Below are positions 42,974-54,913 of a DNA stretch of 64,000 nt, piece after piece (the first letter of the stretch is position 1; each line of letters opens with the position of its first letter). The notes under the pieces were generated by a model that saw only the letters and a list, made by a program, of their open reading frames with translations, had not been told where the DNA came from and did not search any database. This DNA comes from Pycnopodia helianthoides (lineage: Eukaryota > Echinodermata > Asteroidea > Forcipulatida > Asteriidae): assembly GCA_032158295.1 (NCBI GenBank), contig CM063253.1, positions 10,199,001-10,263,000 of the forward strand. The letters run 5' to 3'. Position numbers and translations under genes: made by a program.

Positions 42974-45900
42974 CTTTTTGACAAAAAAAAGATAATAATT
43001 TTGTAGGACATATAAAGGTAAGTGCATCAGCTTGGTACTATAAGGTCCTCATTTGCAATTTCATATGTGTAATAATCAAAATATCTTTTAAGTCAAAAAT
43101 GGCTACAAATCAGAAAAAAATAATCGAACTACAGATAATATTTTCTAGCACAATTCATTATCCTTGCCAAACAAATTGCTTCAAAATATGGTCAAATTAT
43201 TTTATGACATTCATACAAACTGACTTTTATAAGGACCTTATAACATTCGACCAATAATTTTAACTTTTTCAGAAGTATCAACAACCAACAAGTTTCAACT
43301 TTTTGCAGAAAACAACAAAAATACAACCCAAGTTCATTATCACATTTTCCCATACTAGTGGTGAAATGGAGCTACAGCCTGAGACTCATTTCAAAATGCT
43401 CATTCAGTCTATACTTTCTAAAACATCGGGTGAAAAGATTTTCTACCAAATATTTGATGCTGTAACTGTCTCTCATACTAAACTTCTTTTTATTACAAAT
43501 CTGAACTTTGGGGCAGGCATGGAATTCCATCTTTGAGAGAACAAGGCCATTTCCATTTTGCAAAGCGCACTTCCAATGGAAAAATCTTAAAGACCAGCCG
43601 GGGCAACAGAGGCCAATGGCCTCCATTGCCTTCATGTTATTCCAGGACTGTATAGATCCCACGGATGTGTACACCTTTTATAGCACTATTCTTCAAAGTT
43701 AGACAAATATTTAAAAAAATATAAGAATTTGACAACTCACCTGCAAAGCACGTAGCTGAATGTAATCCAACAAGAACCACTGCAGTGTATGTACCATGAA
43801 GAAGACAATAGGATCCCAACCAAATAGGAAGTTAGCAGCCCATGCACCACATATACCACACACTATTACCTCCGAGAATGGTTCCATTATAATAGTAGAA
43901 GGTACTGAAGAAGTCCGAACTGTTGTCCATCTAAAATAGTCACACAATCATTCATTTATAATTCCTTCGCTTTATTACCAAAACAGAATTTCTTATAGTT
44001 AAGTTTCGACAAAGATGGTTACAAGTTATTCATGAGTCCATGAATTATTAGCAATAAAAGATTTGCCCAAAAGGAAGTGAAATTATTAAAAGGAACAGTA
44101 TTAAAATCACTCCACTTGTGTGGCACAGACAGTGTAAGACACACACTATATTTACACCACAAATAAAAACCTTAATTTTTTCAAATTTTAACTAAATCTT
44201 GCTTTAAGTTCTGAATGTCTGCTTATCATAATTAATTACAATTTGACTTCATACAAAACAAACATTTGAATAAGGACAGGGTCAAGATAAGTCCATATTG
44301 GAATTAGAAAAAGAAAATTCAAGAGGTATTATGCATAAGGCCTACATTGTAGAGAGGGATGCGTGGGCATTGCATTCACAATATTTGAGGGTTATTTGGA
44401 ACTAGAAATTACAGTACACTGTGACTAAGAGTTAACGTTCAAGATATATTATCCACTAGTTAAATCTTCCCTTTATGGTACAGCAATTAGCGCACCTGTT
44501 AAAAGTAAGCTTTTAACGATGAAAAGTCGGCAAAGTTGGTATGCACTTTCTAAGACCCAACAGGGTTAGCGATGGTATGTAACAATGCATGCTTGAGAAA
44601 TTGTCAAAAAGTGCCAAAAATAATCTGAAATCTGTGGATCCATGGTATGTACAGGAATCCTGATATCAGGAATCCTGATATGACCGGATGACTAACAATA
44701 CAATGTGCACTACAGATAACCTTTGATCATGGATAATATTGAGGGTCAACTCAACCACTGCTAGTAAGAATGATAAAAAAAAAACTCAAAAACAAACCTT
44801 GGCTCTTACTCTTAGTCAGGTTTCCTGAAATTATTTACTTAACCCTCCTACTGTCAGTGACTCTTGGCAACATTTTTCAGTGAGTTGACCAACCATTTGA
44901 AACCATTTGACTGCCATGGTTGTGTACGGTGGCACAACTGTGCACAGACCTAAATGTGTACTGTGTACATGCATTCCCTCATGGTATCATATTTCAGGCT
45001 GGTATAGTTTGTGTATCATTCAAAACCACTTGAATGGTATTGAATGGTCAGACAGCAAGAGGGTTAATGGGAACTGTTCGAGAGAAAAAAATAATTTCCC
45101 CGGTACCAGTGTTGAAGTATTAACAAAGGGTTGGGTTGATGTACATGTGCATCTGCATCCTACTATGAGATAATGGTAGAGTTGCCAGCGAAAATGTATT
45201 ACTTTGAATCCATCATAACCAACAAGCAAGAAAGTTGCTGAGTTCAATCAGCCTAGCACTGTTCAATGCTTTGTAACTTCTACATGTAGGTGAATACAAC
45301 CATATTATAAGAATATTGAATAACATACCTGACCATTCTGTTGCCGAAAGATTCTAGTGAATAATTAGCTGAATTCTGCATTGCAGGATAACTACTGATT
45401 TTGGTAGTCAGACCGCTGTTTAAAGAAAAGATCATGTGTTGAAAGGACTGCAAAAGGAAGCTTCACATAACTTAGCATACATGTGTGTTTCACATGCACT
45501 GAATAGAAACAAATTATACTTAAATGTACATGTATTTATACTATGTGCTTATATAAAAAATGTATGTTAGCCAATTAACTGAAGTTGATACAAGTATCAA
45601 GCACCAGTCTGATAAAATGATGTATTTATACATGATTTCAGTTTAGGTACATGTACATCCATGTTTAGTCAAAGTACAAAGGAAATGATTGTATGGGGTG
45701 TTGTTAATATGTTACGTCTATAAATCAAATATCTGACATAAATGTAGTTCTGCAGTGTAGTGTTCAATATCTCACTACTCTAACCAGGGCTCGAATTTGA
45801 CACTGGACCGCTGGCCCAAGGCCAGTGATTTTAGCATCGGGCCAGTAAACTCATGTACGGACAAGTCCGGCAGTCTTGTGTTTGTGTTGAAATGTTGACT

Positions 45901-48900
45901 TTCAGTCTGATAAATACAATTCTGTTGATTATCGAAGACTACTTATACCCATAATATACAAATGAGATAAATCTTCTCTTAGTGCTTTTTAAAGTTCAAA
46001 CAGTTCAATTATTAATCTGTGTAGGCACTCTTTTCTTCTCACTTCAATTCTGGTCTTGTACTCAAAATTCCGGCCCAGTAAATATTTTGAGCCACAAGCC
46101 CTGTGGTCTTGTGGGTCCCCCTCCCCCAATTCTAGCTCTTCAACATCCAGTGTATACAACATACCTTTTGACTGCAGCCACTCCCATGTAGAAGTCCTCT
46201 GATATATATTTGCCAAGTTCTGTAAATCCTCCAGCTTCTTCTAGTACACTCCTTCGTATTAAGTTGGACATACCTGTCACACATGTGGCTCCTACTATGT
46301 TGCAGCATATATACATACGACAATGAGCACCACCAAAATAGGCCTGTAATTGAAGGAAAACAATTTCAGAAATGGTTGTATACCTGGAAACTTGTTCACT
46401 TTTCCATTGCTACTTCGACTTCAAGACACATATAAATGGTATTATACACCGCACTTATAGATTCTTGTAATTTGACTGGTGGAACAGGCGTCGCGTGTCA
46501 TACTTTATTTTGCCATTAGACTGTTCTGACACTACAAAATTTAACATAGGAGTCCTGTATTTATAAATATAGGATGCTTCGGATGCTTCCCAGCTACAGT
46601 TCGCACGTACTGTAGATTTTAAATGGAGTACTGTATGTATTGATTGCGATTTGCATTGTTAGCACCCGCGTAAACTTGCGCGCCAAACACGTATTGCTAT
46701 GAACGTCAAATGCACTTCAGCCAACCGGTCTGAAACAGCTCAAGCTTCGTCTTTATCCGCTGTTTAATACTTTATTGTTATAATAAGTTATGAATTATGA
46801 ACTTTAAGAAAAATATCAAATAACAAGGATCTATATGTGAGGTATATACCTTTTTAACAAATATAGGATGCATTTTATTCATACAAAATAGCAGAATATA
46901 ACCTCTCAGTCTTGTTGAAATCTGGTACAGTCCAGATTTCAGCATGTGATTATATTCTGCTAAATTGTACTCATATGTATCCAATATTGGTATAATTAAG
47001 CAAGGTTAATTGACAGGCAAGATATAGTGCAGGTTAAACAAGTACAATTAGGCAGTACTTTAAAAAAAAGATTTCCTGATGTAAAATGTCATCGTAATCA
47101 GGAAAAGAATAAATTGTTTGTTCACAACTACAAAGCAAAAGTCTTATTGTACTTTTTATCAACATAAGCTGCAACATACATGGATCTAATAATAACCTGA
47201 TCTATGGGTACATGCCTTTAGGTTTTTACCAATCAAGGCACACTGGAAATTTAACTGAAATGCTTTTAACTATTAACACACGTTTCCAGCATCAATTCAC
47301 TGTGTGGATTAATGTACGGGATGAAATACACTTTCTTCTAATCTAAACAAAACTAAGGTTATGCAATCGTCAGAAATAACATGTCATGTTCAAAGAACTT
47401 ACCTTTTCTAATGTAGCAGCAAATCCTTTCCTATTACAGCAGAATGGTATGGCATGGACCAATCCAACATTTGCAGTCATTTTACATACCATTTCTGTCA
47501 GAGTGTTCTTATTTACTGTAAATTCAAAGTCACATAAAAGAAAAAGAATACCGAGTTGAGAAAGAAATATTATTCATCTAATCAAAATATTCACCGAGCT
47601 AAAGATTAAATTGAACTATTTGAATGATTTTTGTATCCACTTACCCATAATACCACTATCACTGATCATAATGAGTTCATACTGAGCAGCACTATAGCCA
47701 GGCATGAGGTTATTCAGCTTAGGATTAAGTCCCACTTTGGAACCACCTGTAACAAATAATAACAAGAATTGTAACATATTAAAACATCTTTGTTTTGAAT
47801 AAACATGTACAGTTCACTAAGCCTTTATTATCAAACTTAAACTTTCTGAAATGGTTTCGTCATTTATTATTAGTAATACAAAATATATGAAACTGATAAC
47901 AATTTAGTATACACACATGTACATGTATCTTCTTTTTGACTGCATCATATACAAAACACTTGGAAAACAAATTTAATCTGGAATAAATTTGTTTACTTAT
48001 TATTTGTGTAATCAGCTTGCATTTGCATACACTGAGCAAGTTTTAATTAACTTCCAACACACAAATCTATTTAGTTCAATTCAAACTTAGCGTATGTGTA
48101 AGCTAAATTTCCATTTCACAAGACTGAATTATCTTCATGCTTGGTAAATTGTATAACAGAGTTTTGCAAAATGTTAATGATTTTCCTTCAGAAGAAGAAA
48201 GTTTGAGCATCAGAACATCTGTTTAAACTTCATAAACCTATTTAATAGTCAGTACTCACCAACAAACAGCCTGGCATCCACATGAGGATATTTCTCTATA
48301 AGTGGCTCGACAACTTTACATGCTGGATCCTTTTCATCTTGTATACAAAATATAAGCTCAAACTGAAAAAAACAACAAACAAACAAACTCAGAAGGTACA
48401 GCTTCGTGTGTAGAAATAAAACCTTCCCTGTCATTTTCAAAGAATCTTAAGGTTGACATTTTTCTTAGTTTCTCAAATGGTTCTAACTTCATATTTCTCT
48501 CTTAAATAATGAGTTCAACTTTAAAAATGGAATTGAATCACTAGATGTTCAAAATGTTAAAAAGACATTGCTGTACACATTATAACTTCAGGTAGTTCAT
48601 CTAAAACCAACAACTTTTACACACATTGTAAATATACACATGAACAAATTTACCTTTATCAATTAAAATATAGATATTTCGTTAATTTTTATGACTGATC
48701 ATTTTTTCTTAAATAAAGCAAATGAGGGAAAACAACCCTTTCCTAAATACTATGATAAAATGTAATGTACACAAACTATGTGTATTTGGTTTCAATAAAA
48801 TAAAGTATATTATAAAGAGTTTTTAAACTATGGTTTCTCTTGAGTGCATAAAATACATGTTTCATTTCATTACAAGCATAACAAACTTACTCTGGGGTAA

Positions 48901-50516
48901 TCCAAATTGAAAAATGTTTCCAGATTCTCTTCTAAATTTGCATCAACACCAACCAAAGGTTTGAGTATTGAGACTCCAGGTAGTTCTTCCCTCACTACGT
49001 TGCTTGGTTTTCGATACATGCATAGTTTTCTGTTGATAAAAGAACAAAATAAGTGATCAATTTATGTGTTACTAAGCCACAAGATGCCAGTGCCACCTCT
49101 GCACATTGCCCGTCTTCTATTTCCACCATTTTGGAAGTCAATTCCTTTGTGTACATTTGACTCCCAAAATGGCAGACAGAATAGGCGCGTGTAAAGTGTG
49201 CTTTGCATTGTAAAATGGGTCTTTTGCAGCAATCAGGAACCCAAATGGATCAGTTGTGTCAACACACAGGTAAACTGCAGTGCATTTAAAAATCCCCTAA
49301 ATTAAATGTCTACCAACATCAATGAGGATGAGTTGCAACACTATCAAAAAAAGCTTGTTAAATTGATGTCATGGATGTGGTTTTTAAAACTATGTGGTGT
49401 TAATCATGATATGTTTTTGCATGTTTGTTGGTTAACCATTTGTTCTGTTGGTTCATCTGCAACTTCAAATGTCTTTCATCATCCAAGCCTGTGCTAGACT
49501 TGTGGACAAGTCATTAAATGTTTGTTGCGGTGATAGTATTATGATTCTCATGTGTGTGACTCTAGCAATAATTGGTGCTATTCTTGCAAAACTGTTCATC
49601 CTGCGACCAGGAGCCAAGACTACAGTCTCGCAAGAAAGCAGTATAGTTGCGTGAGGGTCATAAACACATCACTGCCACAAACATTTAACGACTTTTCCAC
49701 AAGTCTAAGCCTGTGCTTGTTACAATATTAATCAATGGTTCTGAAAGTCACATTATTTCATCAATTCAAACAATGTTGTTGGTTGAATTTTCTGTGATCA
49801 AAATATATTATAACAGTACAAAAACTGTAATTAACTGCTCTGAAGATAAAGGTGTATATCAATAACTAAGTCTGGACTCTGAATAAAGAAAATAGCACTG
49901 CACTAGATGGGTAAACACTAAAATAAAAATGGTAGGGAACATGGACAAATGCCGTATCTTGAGACTTGACACAAGAAGCTGAGTGACAGCGCAACTCACT
50001 GTTCTGTATGCCATTTTATTTTAGTTTTTTGGGGTGGGCATATCAATAATGTGTGCGCAATGAAAATTCTGCTTCAATTTCTTGTTTAAAGGTCAATAAT
50101 TAATTTTGTGGTTACTTATTGATCCTTGAGAGGATCATTTTTAAGGGAAATTCCAACATCCAAAACATGATTAGACCTAACTAAAAACATCACTTGGAAC
50201 CAGATTGGCGGTTGTATTGCTAGAGATGTAGGCTTTTGATCCTTGCTCTATGTTTGAACTAACTAAAGTAGCCCAGCAGCAGGAGCTAGTTGCACAGTAC
50301 TGTAGTCTTGTAAATGTAAGTATTTATTGTCAAAGGACGACTGAATGAAATGAAAAGGGTACAGGGATGCTGGGCTGAGACTGAGACGAGAGATACTTAC
50401 ACATAAAGTATTCCAATGATGTGGAATATGTACAGGCACATCACATCCACGCACAGGAAGAAGTAGGCGAGGCCCAAAGTGAAGTTGGACTGGAGATATA
50501 AACTCCAAAAATCCAT
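42809..50516 (-). CDS. UGCG: Ceramide glucosyltransferase (9 exons)
   Basis: The enzyme transfers glucose from UDP-glucose to ceramide on the cytosolic face of the Golgi, the first step of glucosylceramide-based glycolipids. The minus-strand exons are 50516-50403, 49029-48891, 48362-48260, 47746-47645, 47515-47403, 46343-46165, 45415-45329, 43930-43741 and 42973-42809. An in-frame TAG at 50564-50562 supports the start. A signal-anchor helix (residues about 14-37) precedes the GT21 domain with D1 (QDEKDP, D94), D2 (SDSG, D149), D3 (SEDFYM, D241) and RMVRW (277-281); hydrophobic C-terminal segments follow. Exon 1 ends in phase 0 but exon 2 needs two bases before it. All other joins fit. With those two bases the protein is 397 residues, close to the 394 of human. 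Confidence 0.95.
43500..43650. repeat. Dispersed repeat D, copy 1
   Basis: It shares GGGCAACAGAGGCCA, TGGCCTCCAT and ATTCCAGG with 61970-62125. It lies in the last UGCG intron. No coding potential is supported. Confidence 0.65.
43741..43930 (-). CDS. UGCG: UGCG exon 8: RW motif and membrane segments
   Basis: The exon completes RMVRW and encodes the hydrophobic stretches [19 protein letters not shown] and [19 protein letters not shown]. Confidence 0.95.
44843..45063. mobile_element. piggyBac-like MITE with TTAA target duplication
   Basis: The ends CCCTCCTACTGTC and CCCTCTTGCTGTC (other strand) match at 11 of 13 positions. Exact TTAA lies on both sides (44839-42, 45064-67), as known for piggyBac insertion. 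It is 221 bp, non-coding, in a UGCG intron. A related end is at 643. Confidence 0.82.
45329..45415 (-). CDS. UGCG: UGCG exon 7
   Basis: The exon encodes [19 protein letters not shown] and [10 protein letters not shown], running into the RMVRW motif split across the next junction. Confidence 0.94.
45785..46135. repeat. Dispersed repeat E, copy 1
   Basis: It shares CACTGGACC, AGGCCAGTGATTTTAG, GCCAGTAAAC and ACAAGCCCTGTGG, in that order, with 61235-61690. Confidence 0.7.
46165..46343 (-). CDS. UGCG: UGCG exon 6: D3 motif
   Basis: The exon encodes [38 protein letters not shown] and [15 protein letters not shown]. The SED aspartate is the putative catalytic base. Confidence 0.95.
46618..46771. 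repeat. Dispersed repeat F, copy 2
   Basis: It is homologous to 10030-10178 (AACTTGCGCGCCAA/AGCTTGCATGCCAA, GAAACAGCTC, TTCGTC, TTTAATAC). Non-coding. Confidence 0.6.
47403..47515 (-). CDS. UGCG: UGCG exon 5
   Basis: The exon encodes [20 protein letters not shown], then [18 protein letters not shown], matching the GLVHGLPYV...GFAATLE region. Confidence 0.95.
47645..47746 (-). CDS. UGCG: UGCG exon 4: D2 motif
   Basis: The exon encodes [17 protein letters not shown] and [10 protein letters not shown], with the D2 aspartate in SDSG. Split codons fit both neighbours. Confidence 0.95.
48260..48362 (-). CDS. UGCG: UGCG exon 3: D1 motif
   Basis: The exon encodes [20 protein letters not shown], then [11 protein letters not shown]. 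The Asp in QDEKDP is the D1 residue of the family. Confidence 0.95.
48891..49029 (-). CDS. UGCG: UGCG exon 2
   Basis: The exon encodes [20 protein letters not shown], then [12 protein letters not shown] and [11 protein letters not shown], as in UGCG. The reading frame requires two upstream bases that exon 1 does not supply. Confidence 0.93.
49030..50402. other. UGCG intron 1
   Basis: The intron holds a short hairpin (CCATTTTGGAAGTCA against TGACTCCCAAAATGG, 49129-49175). The 2-nt phase gap between exons 1 and 2 means a microexon of length 3n+2 may hide here. I could not identify one. Confidence 0.5.
50403..50516 (-). CDS. UGCG: UGCG exon 1: signal anchor
   Basis: The exon encodes [12 protein letters not shown] and then a hydrophobic stretch [19 protein letters not shown]. 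It ends at a strong GTAAGT donor in phase 0, which conflicts with exon 2. Confidence 0.85.
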
Positions 50517-51700
50517 TGTCCAAACTGTTCTTTCCCTTTTTTCGGCAAACAAACTGATCACCTAACTGAAGGCTACACATCTACATCTATTTGTCATCTC
50601 AGTCAGTAAACGTTACGTTAGCTTGCACAGTTACAAATATCACAAAATTGTGATGAATTCAACATTCCACCATATATTTCGACATAACGCCCGTGCCATG
50701 CCAAGGGTTAAAAACACACCCGTTCCATATGTATGTACATGTTACGTGTGTATCGCCCCCACGTCCGTATGTATGTACAGTATGTATGCATGCACTGTGT
50801 GGTGCGATACGTCACCGTGGTCAACGCCTTGTTCGGTTTGCTTGCATACAAATTTCTTGAGTTGAGTAGAGCTCGGTACTAGAGCTATATGATTTGGATG
50901 GCTAACTTAACGACTGATTTTCCACGGTATCAAAGCACAGAGTCGAGAAGAAGAGACTACGCACTGGTCATCCATTGACTTAGTTGGCCCTGGCGACAAG
51001 TTTGACGTCATTTCTTTTCTGGTTGACCAATGGGGATTCAATTTGCGGTTTTGGAAGAAACTGACTGATAAAAGATCACGATTCCAATGCATGTACAGCT
51101 TGATAGCCGGGGACGAGCGAATAAATAGTCACAACCTCTTTTTTGTGACCTACCAACGACCCAACGATCTCATCATCATGTGATCAACGCATGGGCTAGC
51201 TGTATTTCTCAGCAGCATGCCGTAAGTACTAGTCACTGTGTCGCACAAAGTCTAGTCTGCGCACATACAATTTGCGATATGCGATGTCCTTTTAGGGCCC
51301 CACCATAATTCCAAGGATCAGAGGAACAGAGTCCCAGTCCGTTATCGAAAATCTACGATGGCTGATTTCCACCAACAACCAATCTCTATTTCAGTACGGC
51401 GTTATAGGCTCTAACTAAGTTTAGGGCGATTACGGCGTTAAAACGCCCTAGTATTATATTTTAGTTATTACAATATGGATTGACCTGTAAGTGTAAGGCT
51501 TTTTAGCTGGGACGATATAAATTATAATAGAGTGAGATGATAAGGTGGTTTTCAAATAATCCGAAATGGGCAGATTGGGGCACAATAAAGCTGCATTCCA
51601 TCACCACCAACATATGAATTTGTGATGTAAAGTAATCTGTTCAAACAGTCAGCGGGCGCGCGCCGTGCCGCGCTGTGTACAAATTTTCTTCAAAACCGGG
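50517..51700 (-). promoter_or_regulatory. UGCG 5' flanking region, moderately CpG-rich
   Basis: CpGs are denser here than in surrounding DNA (TACGTCACCGTGG, GGGGACGAGCG). The region precedes the UGCG start, so it probably contains its promoter. No TATA box or defined initiator is evident. Confidence 0.35.
51340..51470. repeat. Fragment related to TIR element family 4
   Basis: It shares GCTGATTTC, CCAAC and TTTCAGTACGGCGTTATA with 53480-53530, the inner right part of the element at 53333-53603. Probably a truncated relative. Confidence 0.55.
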
Positions 51701-53332
51701 GTTTTTGGCCATGATTGTTATTGTAACTTTGCAACCGTTTATCGTAAAGCTTAGTCCAAAACGGAAATATAAAGGGTAAAACCTCCTCTTTCGACTCGTA
51801 AAACATTGGTTTCAAATGAAATATGTTTTGCCACGTCTTTTGGGGGTTCATTCGTACAACTGCGGTCACATTTCCTATGGAGAGTGCTACAAAATTTGTC
51901 TTTTTTGTCGCATGAGGGCTCTTAATTCGACCATAAGTCAACAAGCCGACGGCTGATTCCTTAGTCCAAAACGGATTTGGAAAGTTTACATACTGACCAA
52001 CACAGTGCTCTAACAAATTTTGTGATTGGACAAATTTTACCAACGTCATTTTTGAGTTGAACTAAAGACCAATGAAAAGTTATTTTACAGCTTCTAAAAA
52101 GCCGTTGCTAATACGTCTGTTTTACAAACTTCCGCAGTGTCAACTAAGAAACCACAACACAATTTTCTAAAATGATAAGTTCATGTACTAATAGGAAGGT
52201 TTCACTGGCAAAACTTATATGGGCAGAATCAGTAATGTATACACTTTCTTCTTGTGAACATTTTTTTCTAAGATAGTGTCACACATTTTTATAATGGCAA
52301 GTTAAGTTTTGCTTCACTGATGAAAATTGTGCCGCTGGTTGTGTGTACGTTTTTGTGTGTGGCGATGACATGGACTATACCACCATTGGTTCAGGGTTGA
52401 ACAGATTTGCACGAGTAAATTTGTTATTTACCAACAGCGTTGCTCTTTGTTGTGTTCATAATGTACTGGAAAGTTGGTTACAATTTAATTAGTAAATTGT
52501 TAATAACAATAACATGTCGCATTTCCTTCTCTGCCTCAAATTGTTTGCGTTAATAACGTGATACTTATTTAGTTACACGGAAACACCCCTGTCCACACAA
52601 TGGTATCTACCATGAAACTGTTTAGGCGCACACGGACCACGCTCGCTGTGTGTGTGTACTCTGTATGGTATGAGCTATTTACGTGGGAAAATAAGTTTAC
52701 ATATTTGTACACAACAAATTCATATGACTTTCTTACTTTTCCCAAAATTTATCTCGAGTCGTACCACGCAAGTATCACGCGTATTTTCCATGACCACTTT
52801 GAACCACGTGTTGCTTTCATGCGTTGATCTCACTTAATGCCGTCACAAAAATGCCAGAGACTTACAAACTATATTGTAACAACGCAGCCGTCTTGGATTT
52901 TGTGTTTTGGCCTTAGAGGTTCAAAAAGACATCAAGTACTAATTAAAGGGAATAGCCTGTTCTTAACATGCCAAGAAATAAAGAATTTTCAACCAAGCAT
53001 CATCATTTCAACCTGGGCACCCGTTATTGCGCCCCCTACGGTGACCCGAGTAAGAAAATAAAGTTTCATGTTTTTGATGTCAAAATAAACAATTTGCAAA
53101 GTTCTGTATTGCATTTAGACAAAAAATACGGAAATAATGAAAACAGTACTTGTTTTTTTTACAAAAAACTAGCAAAAAACTACAGAGAAAATGCCAATTA
53201 ACAGCACATTTAAAAAAACAAATTCTGTCATTATTTTGTAGAACTTGAAATGAACAATTATGGCAAGTTTAATAAAAATTGGTCAAGAACTTTGCAAAAT
53301 ACGGAGGGGGAGGCCAAAAGGCCCATCTGATA

Positions 53333-53603
53333 GGGTAAATTAGTGCGTTAAAAATAGAGCATTATAATGCCGTAATAGGACATTGCTGCTGTAGAGCAGG
53401 GCGTTATAACCATAGTTATCACAATAAGTCAACATCAAAGTTCCAGACCATTTTGGCATGATAAAATTATGATTTTTATGGTCGCTGATTTCAGCCAACG
53501 AACCAAACACTTTCAGTACGGCGTTATAATGCCCAGATCTACAGCAGCAATGCCCTATTATTTAGGCATTATAATGCTAAATTTTTAACGCACTAATTTA
53601 CCC
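53333..53603. mobile_element. TIR element family 4 (TA-flanked MITE)
   Basis: The arms are about 85 bp (GGGTAAATTAGTGCGTTAAA, GCATTATAATGCC, CATTGCTGCTGTAGA) with TA at 53331-32 and 53604-05. It is 271 bp and non-coding. Confidence 0.87.
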
Positions 53604-53929
53604 TAACCGAATATATAACCCTCACCATGCAATGCCTCAAAAACCATATAATCTTCTTCTACCTTTGAACGCCCCAGTTTAAAACGTTAATATTTTTATA
53701 AAACAGAAAACAACGACACAAATATTTGGAAAAACTAGTACAAAAATCTAGCAAGTATTCAGACTGATTTCTACCCCTCATAGGCTGAGAGTGAGGAGTA
53801 TTGTCATCATCATCTACAGCATCCGGCTGGGTACTTTCATTCCTGGTCGCAACTCCAGTTAGAAGTGACATGACTTGTAACTTGGGTGGTGGGTTGCAGT
53901 TGGGGGAAAGTTCCAAGGTCACGGTAGTG

Positions 53930-54062
53930 AGTTACAGCATGGGTAAAGGTCACGGTAGTGAGTTACAGCATGGGTCAGGGTCAGGGTCAGGGTCAGGGTC
54001 GGGTCAGGGTCAGGGTCGGGGTAGTGAGTTACAGCATGGGTCAGAGTCAGGGTCAGAGTAGT
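53930..54062. repeat. GGTCAG simple repeat with longer embedded unit
   Basis: Runs of GGTCAG/GGTCGG alternate with GTAGTGAGTTACAGCATGGG, which appears three to four times. It is G-rich on the plus strand. Confidence 0.9.
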
Positions 54063-54700
54063 GAGTTTTAACATGGGTCAAGGTCACGGTTGTGACTTAT
54101 AACATGGGAAAGGAAGTCCTTCCTTCATGATTCGAGCTTACTGGTTTCCAGATCGTCATGTACATTGTAGTGACATTATGGGCTTGTAACTTAGGTGGGG
54201 GAGTGGGTTGCCCTGAGGAAAGAAGTTAGCATTCCTTTTGAGGTCAAAAGGTCTGCATTCCCTTCAAGGTCAACCTTAGGCCTACCTTATGAGAATCTAT
54301 TAATTTGTCACGATGTAGAGTTACATGTGATATAAAGCAACTTGGGATTGTTTCAAATTCAACAAGTCAAATGTCAATATTACAGTGCCCACCATAGGAT
54401 CATGGTTTGAGGATATTTATTGGTTAGCTATAACTAAGGGCTGAGGGATTTTAACAGCATTGCTGATATTTTTATTGTTTATTATTATTTTAGCTATTGC
54501 ATTTATAATAAAACCCCTTACAGAAATTCTGCATGTCACATGTCTTGTTTTTACCAGAAAGCCATGCAAACATGAAGCGCTATACATGCAACAAACAATG
54601 TATGTACATGTGGCAATCAATGAACTCTTAGCAACCAGCGTACTATACCAATAGCAACAGCAACTTCTTGGTACCTAAGACATCTAGGCACAAATATTAT

Positions 54701-54913
54701 ACAAATAATGAATGTTTATGAGTGCAATGGTGCGAATATTTTCATGAGTTGAAAGATGGAATGTTCCATTCAACAGGCGGAGCGAGTTGAATGGAACAGT
54801 TGAAAGATGAATGTTCATTCAACAAGGCGGAGCCGAGTTGAATGGAACATTCCATCTTTCAACAAATGAAAATATTCTCACTATTGCATGAATGAAATAC
54901 ATTCATTATTTGT
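54701..54913. mobile_element. Near-perfect palindromic element, about 213 bp
   Basis: The outer arms (ACAAATAATGAAT, GAATATTTTCAT) and inner arms (GTTGAAAGATGGAATGTTCC) pair almost completely. The centre contains two GGCGGAGC-GAGTTGAATGG copies. No reading frame. Confidence 0.8.

Noticed and set aside
49306..49654. Plus-strand open frames of 63-68 codons
   Set aside because: They lie in UGCG intron 1, show no conserved motif, and overlap each other in different frames.
51690..52049. 119-codon minus-strand open frame
   Set aside because: No recognisable similarity, no splice context, and it spans a repeated TTAGTCCAAAACGGA word. Kept only as a note.
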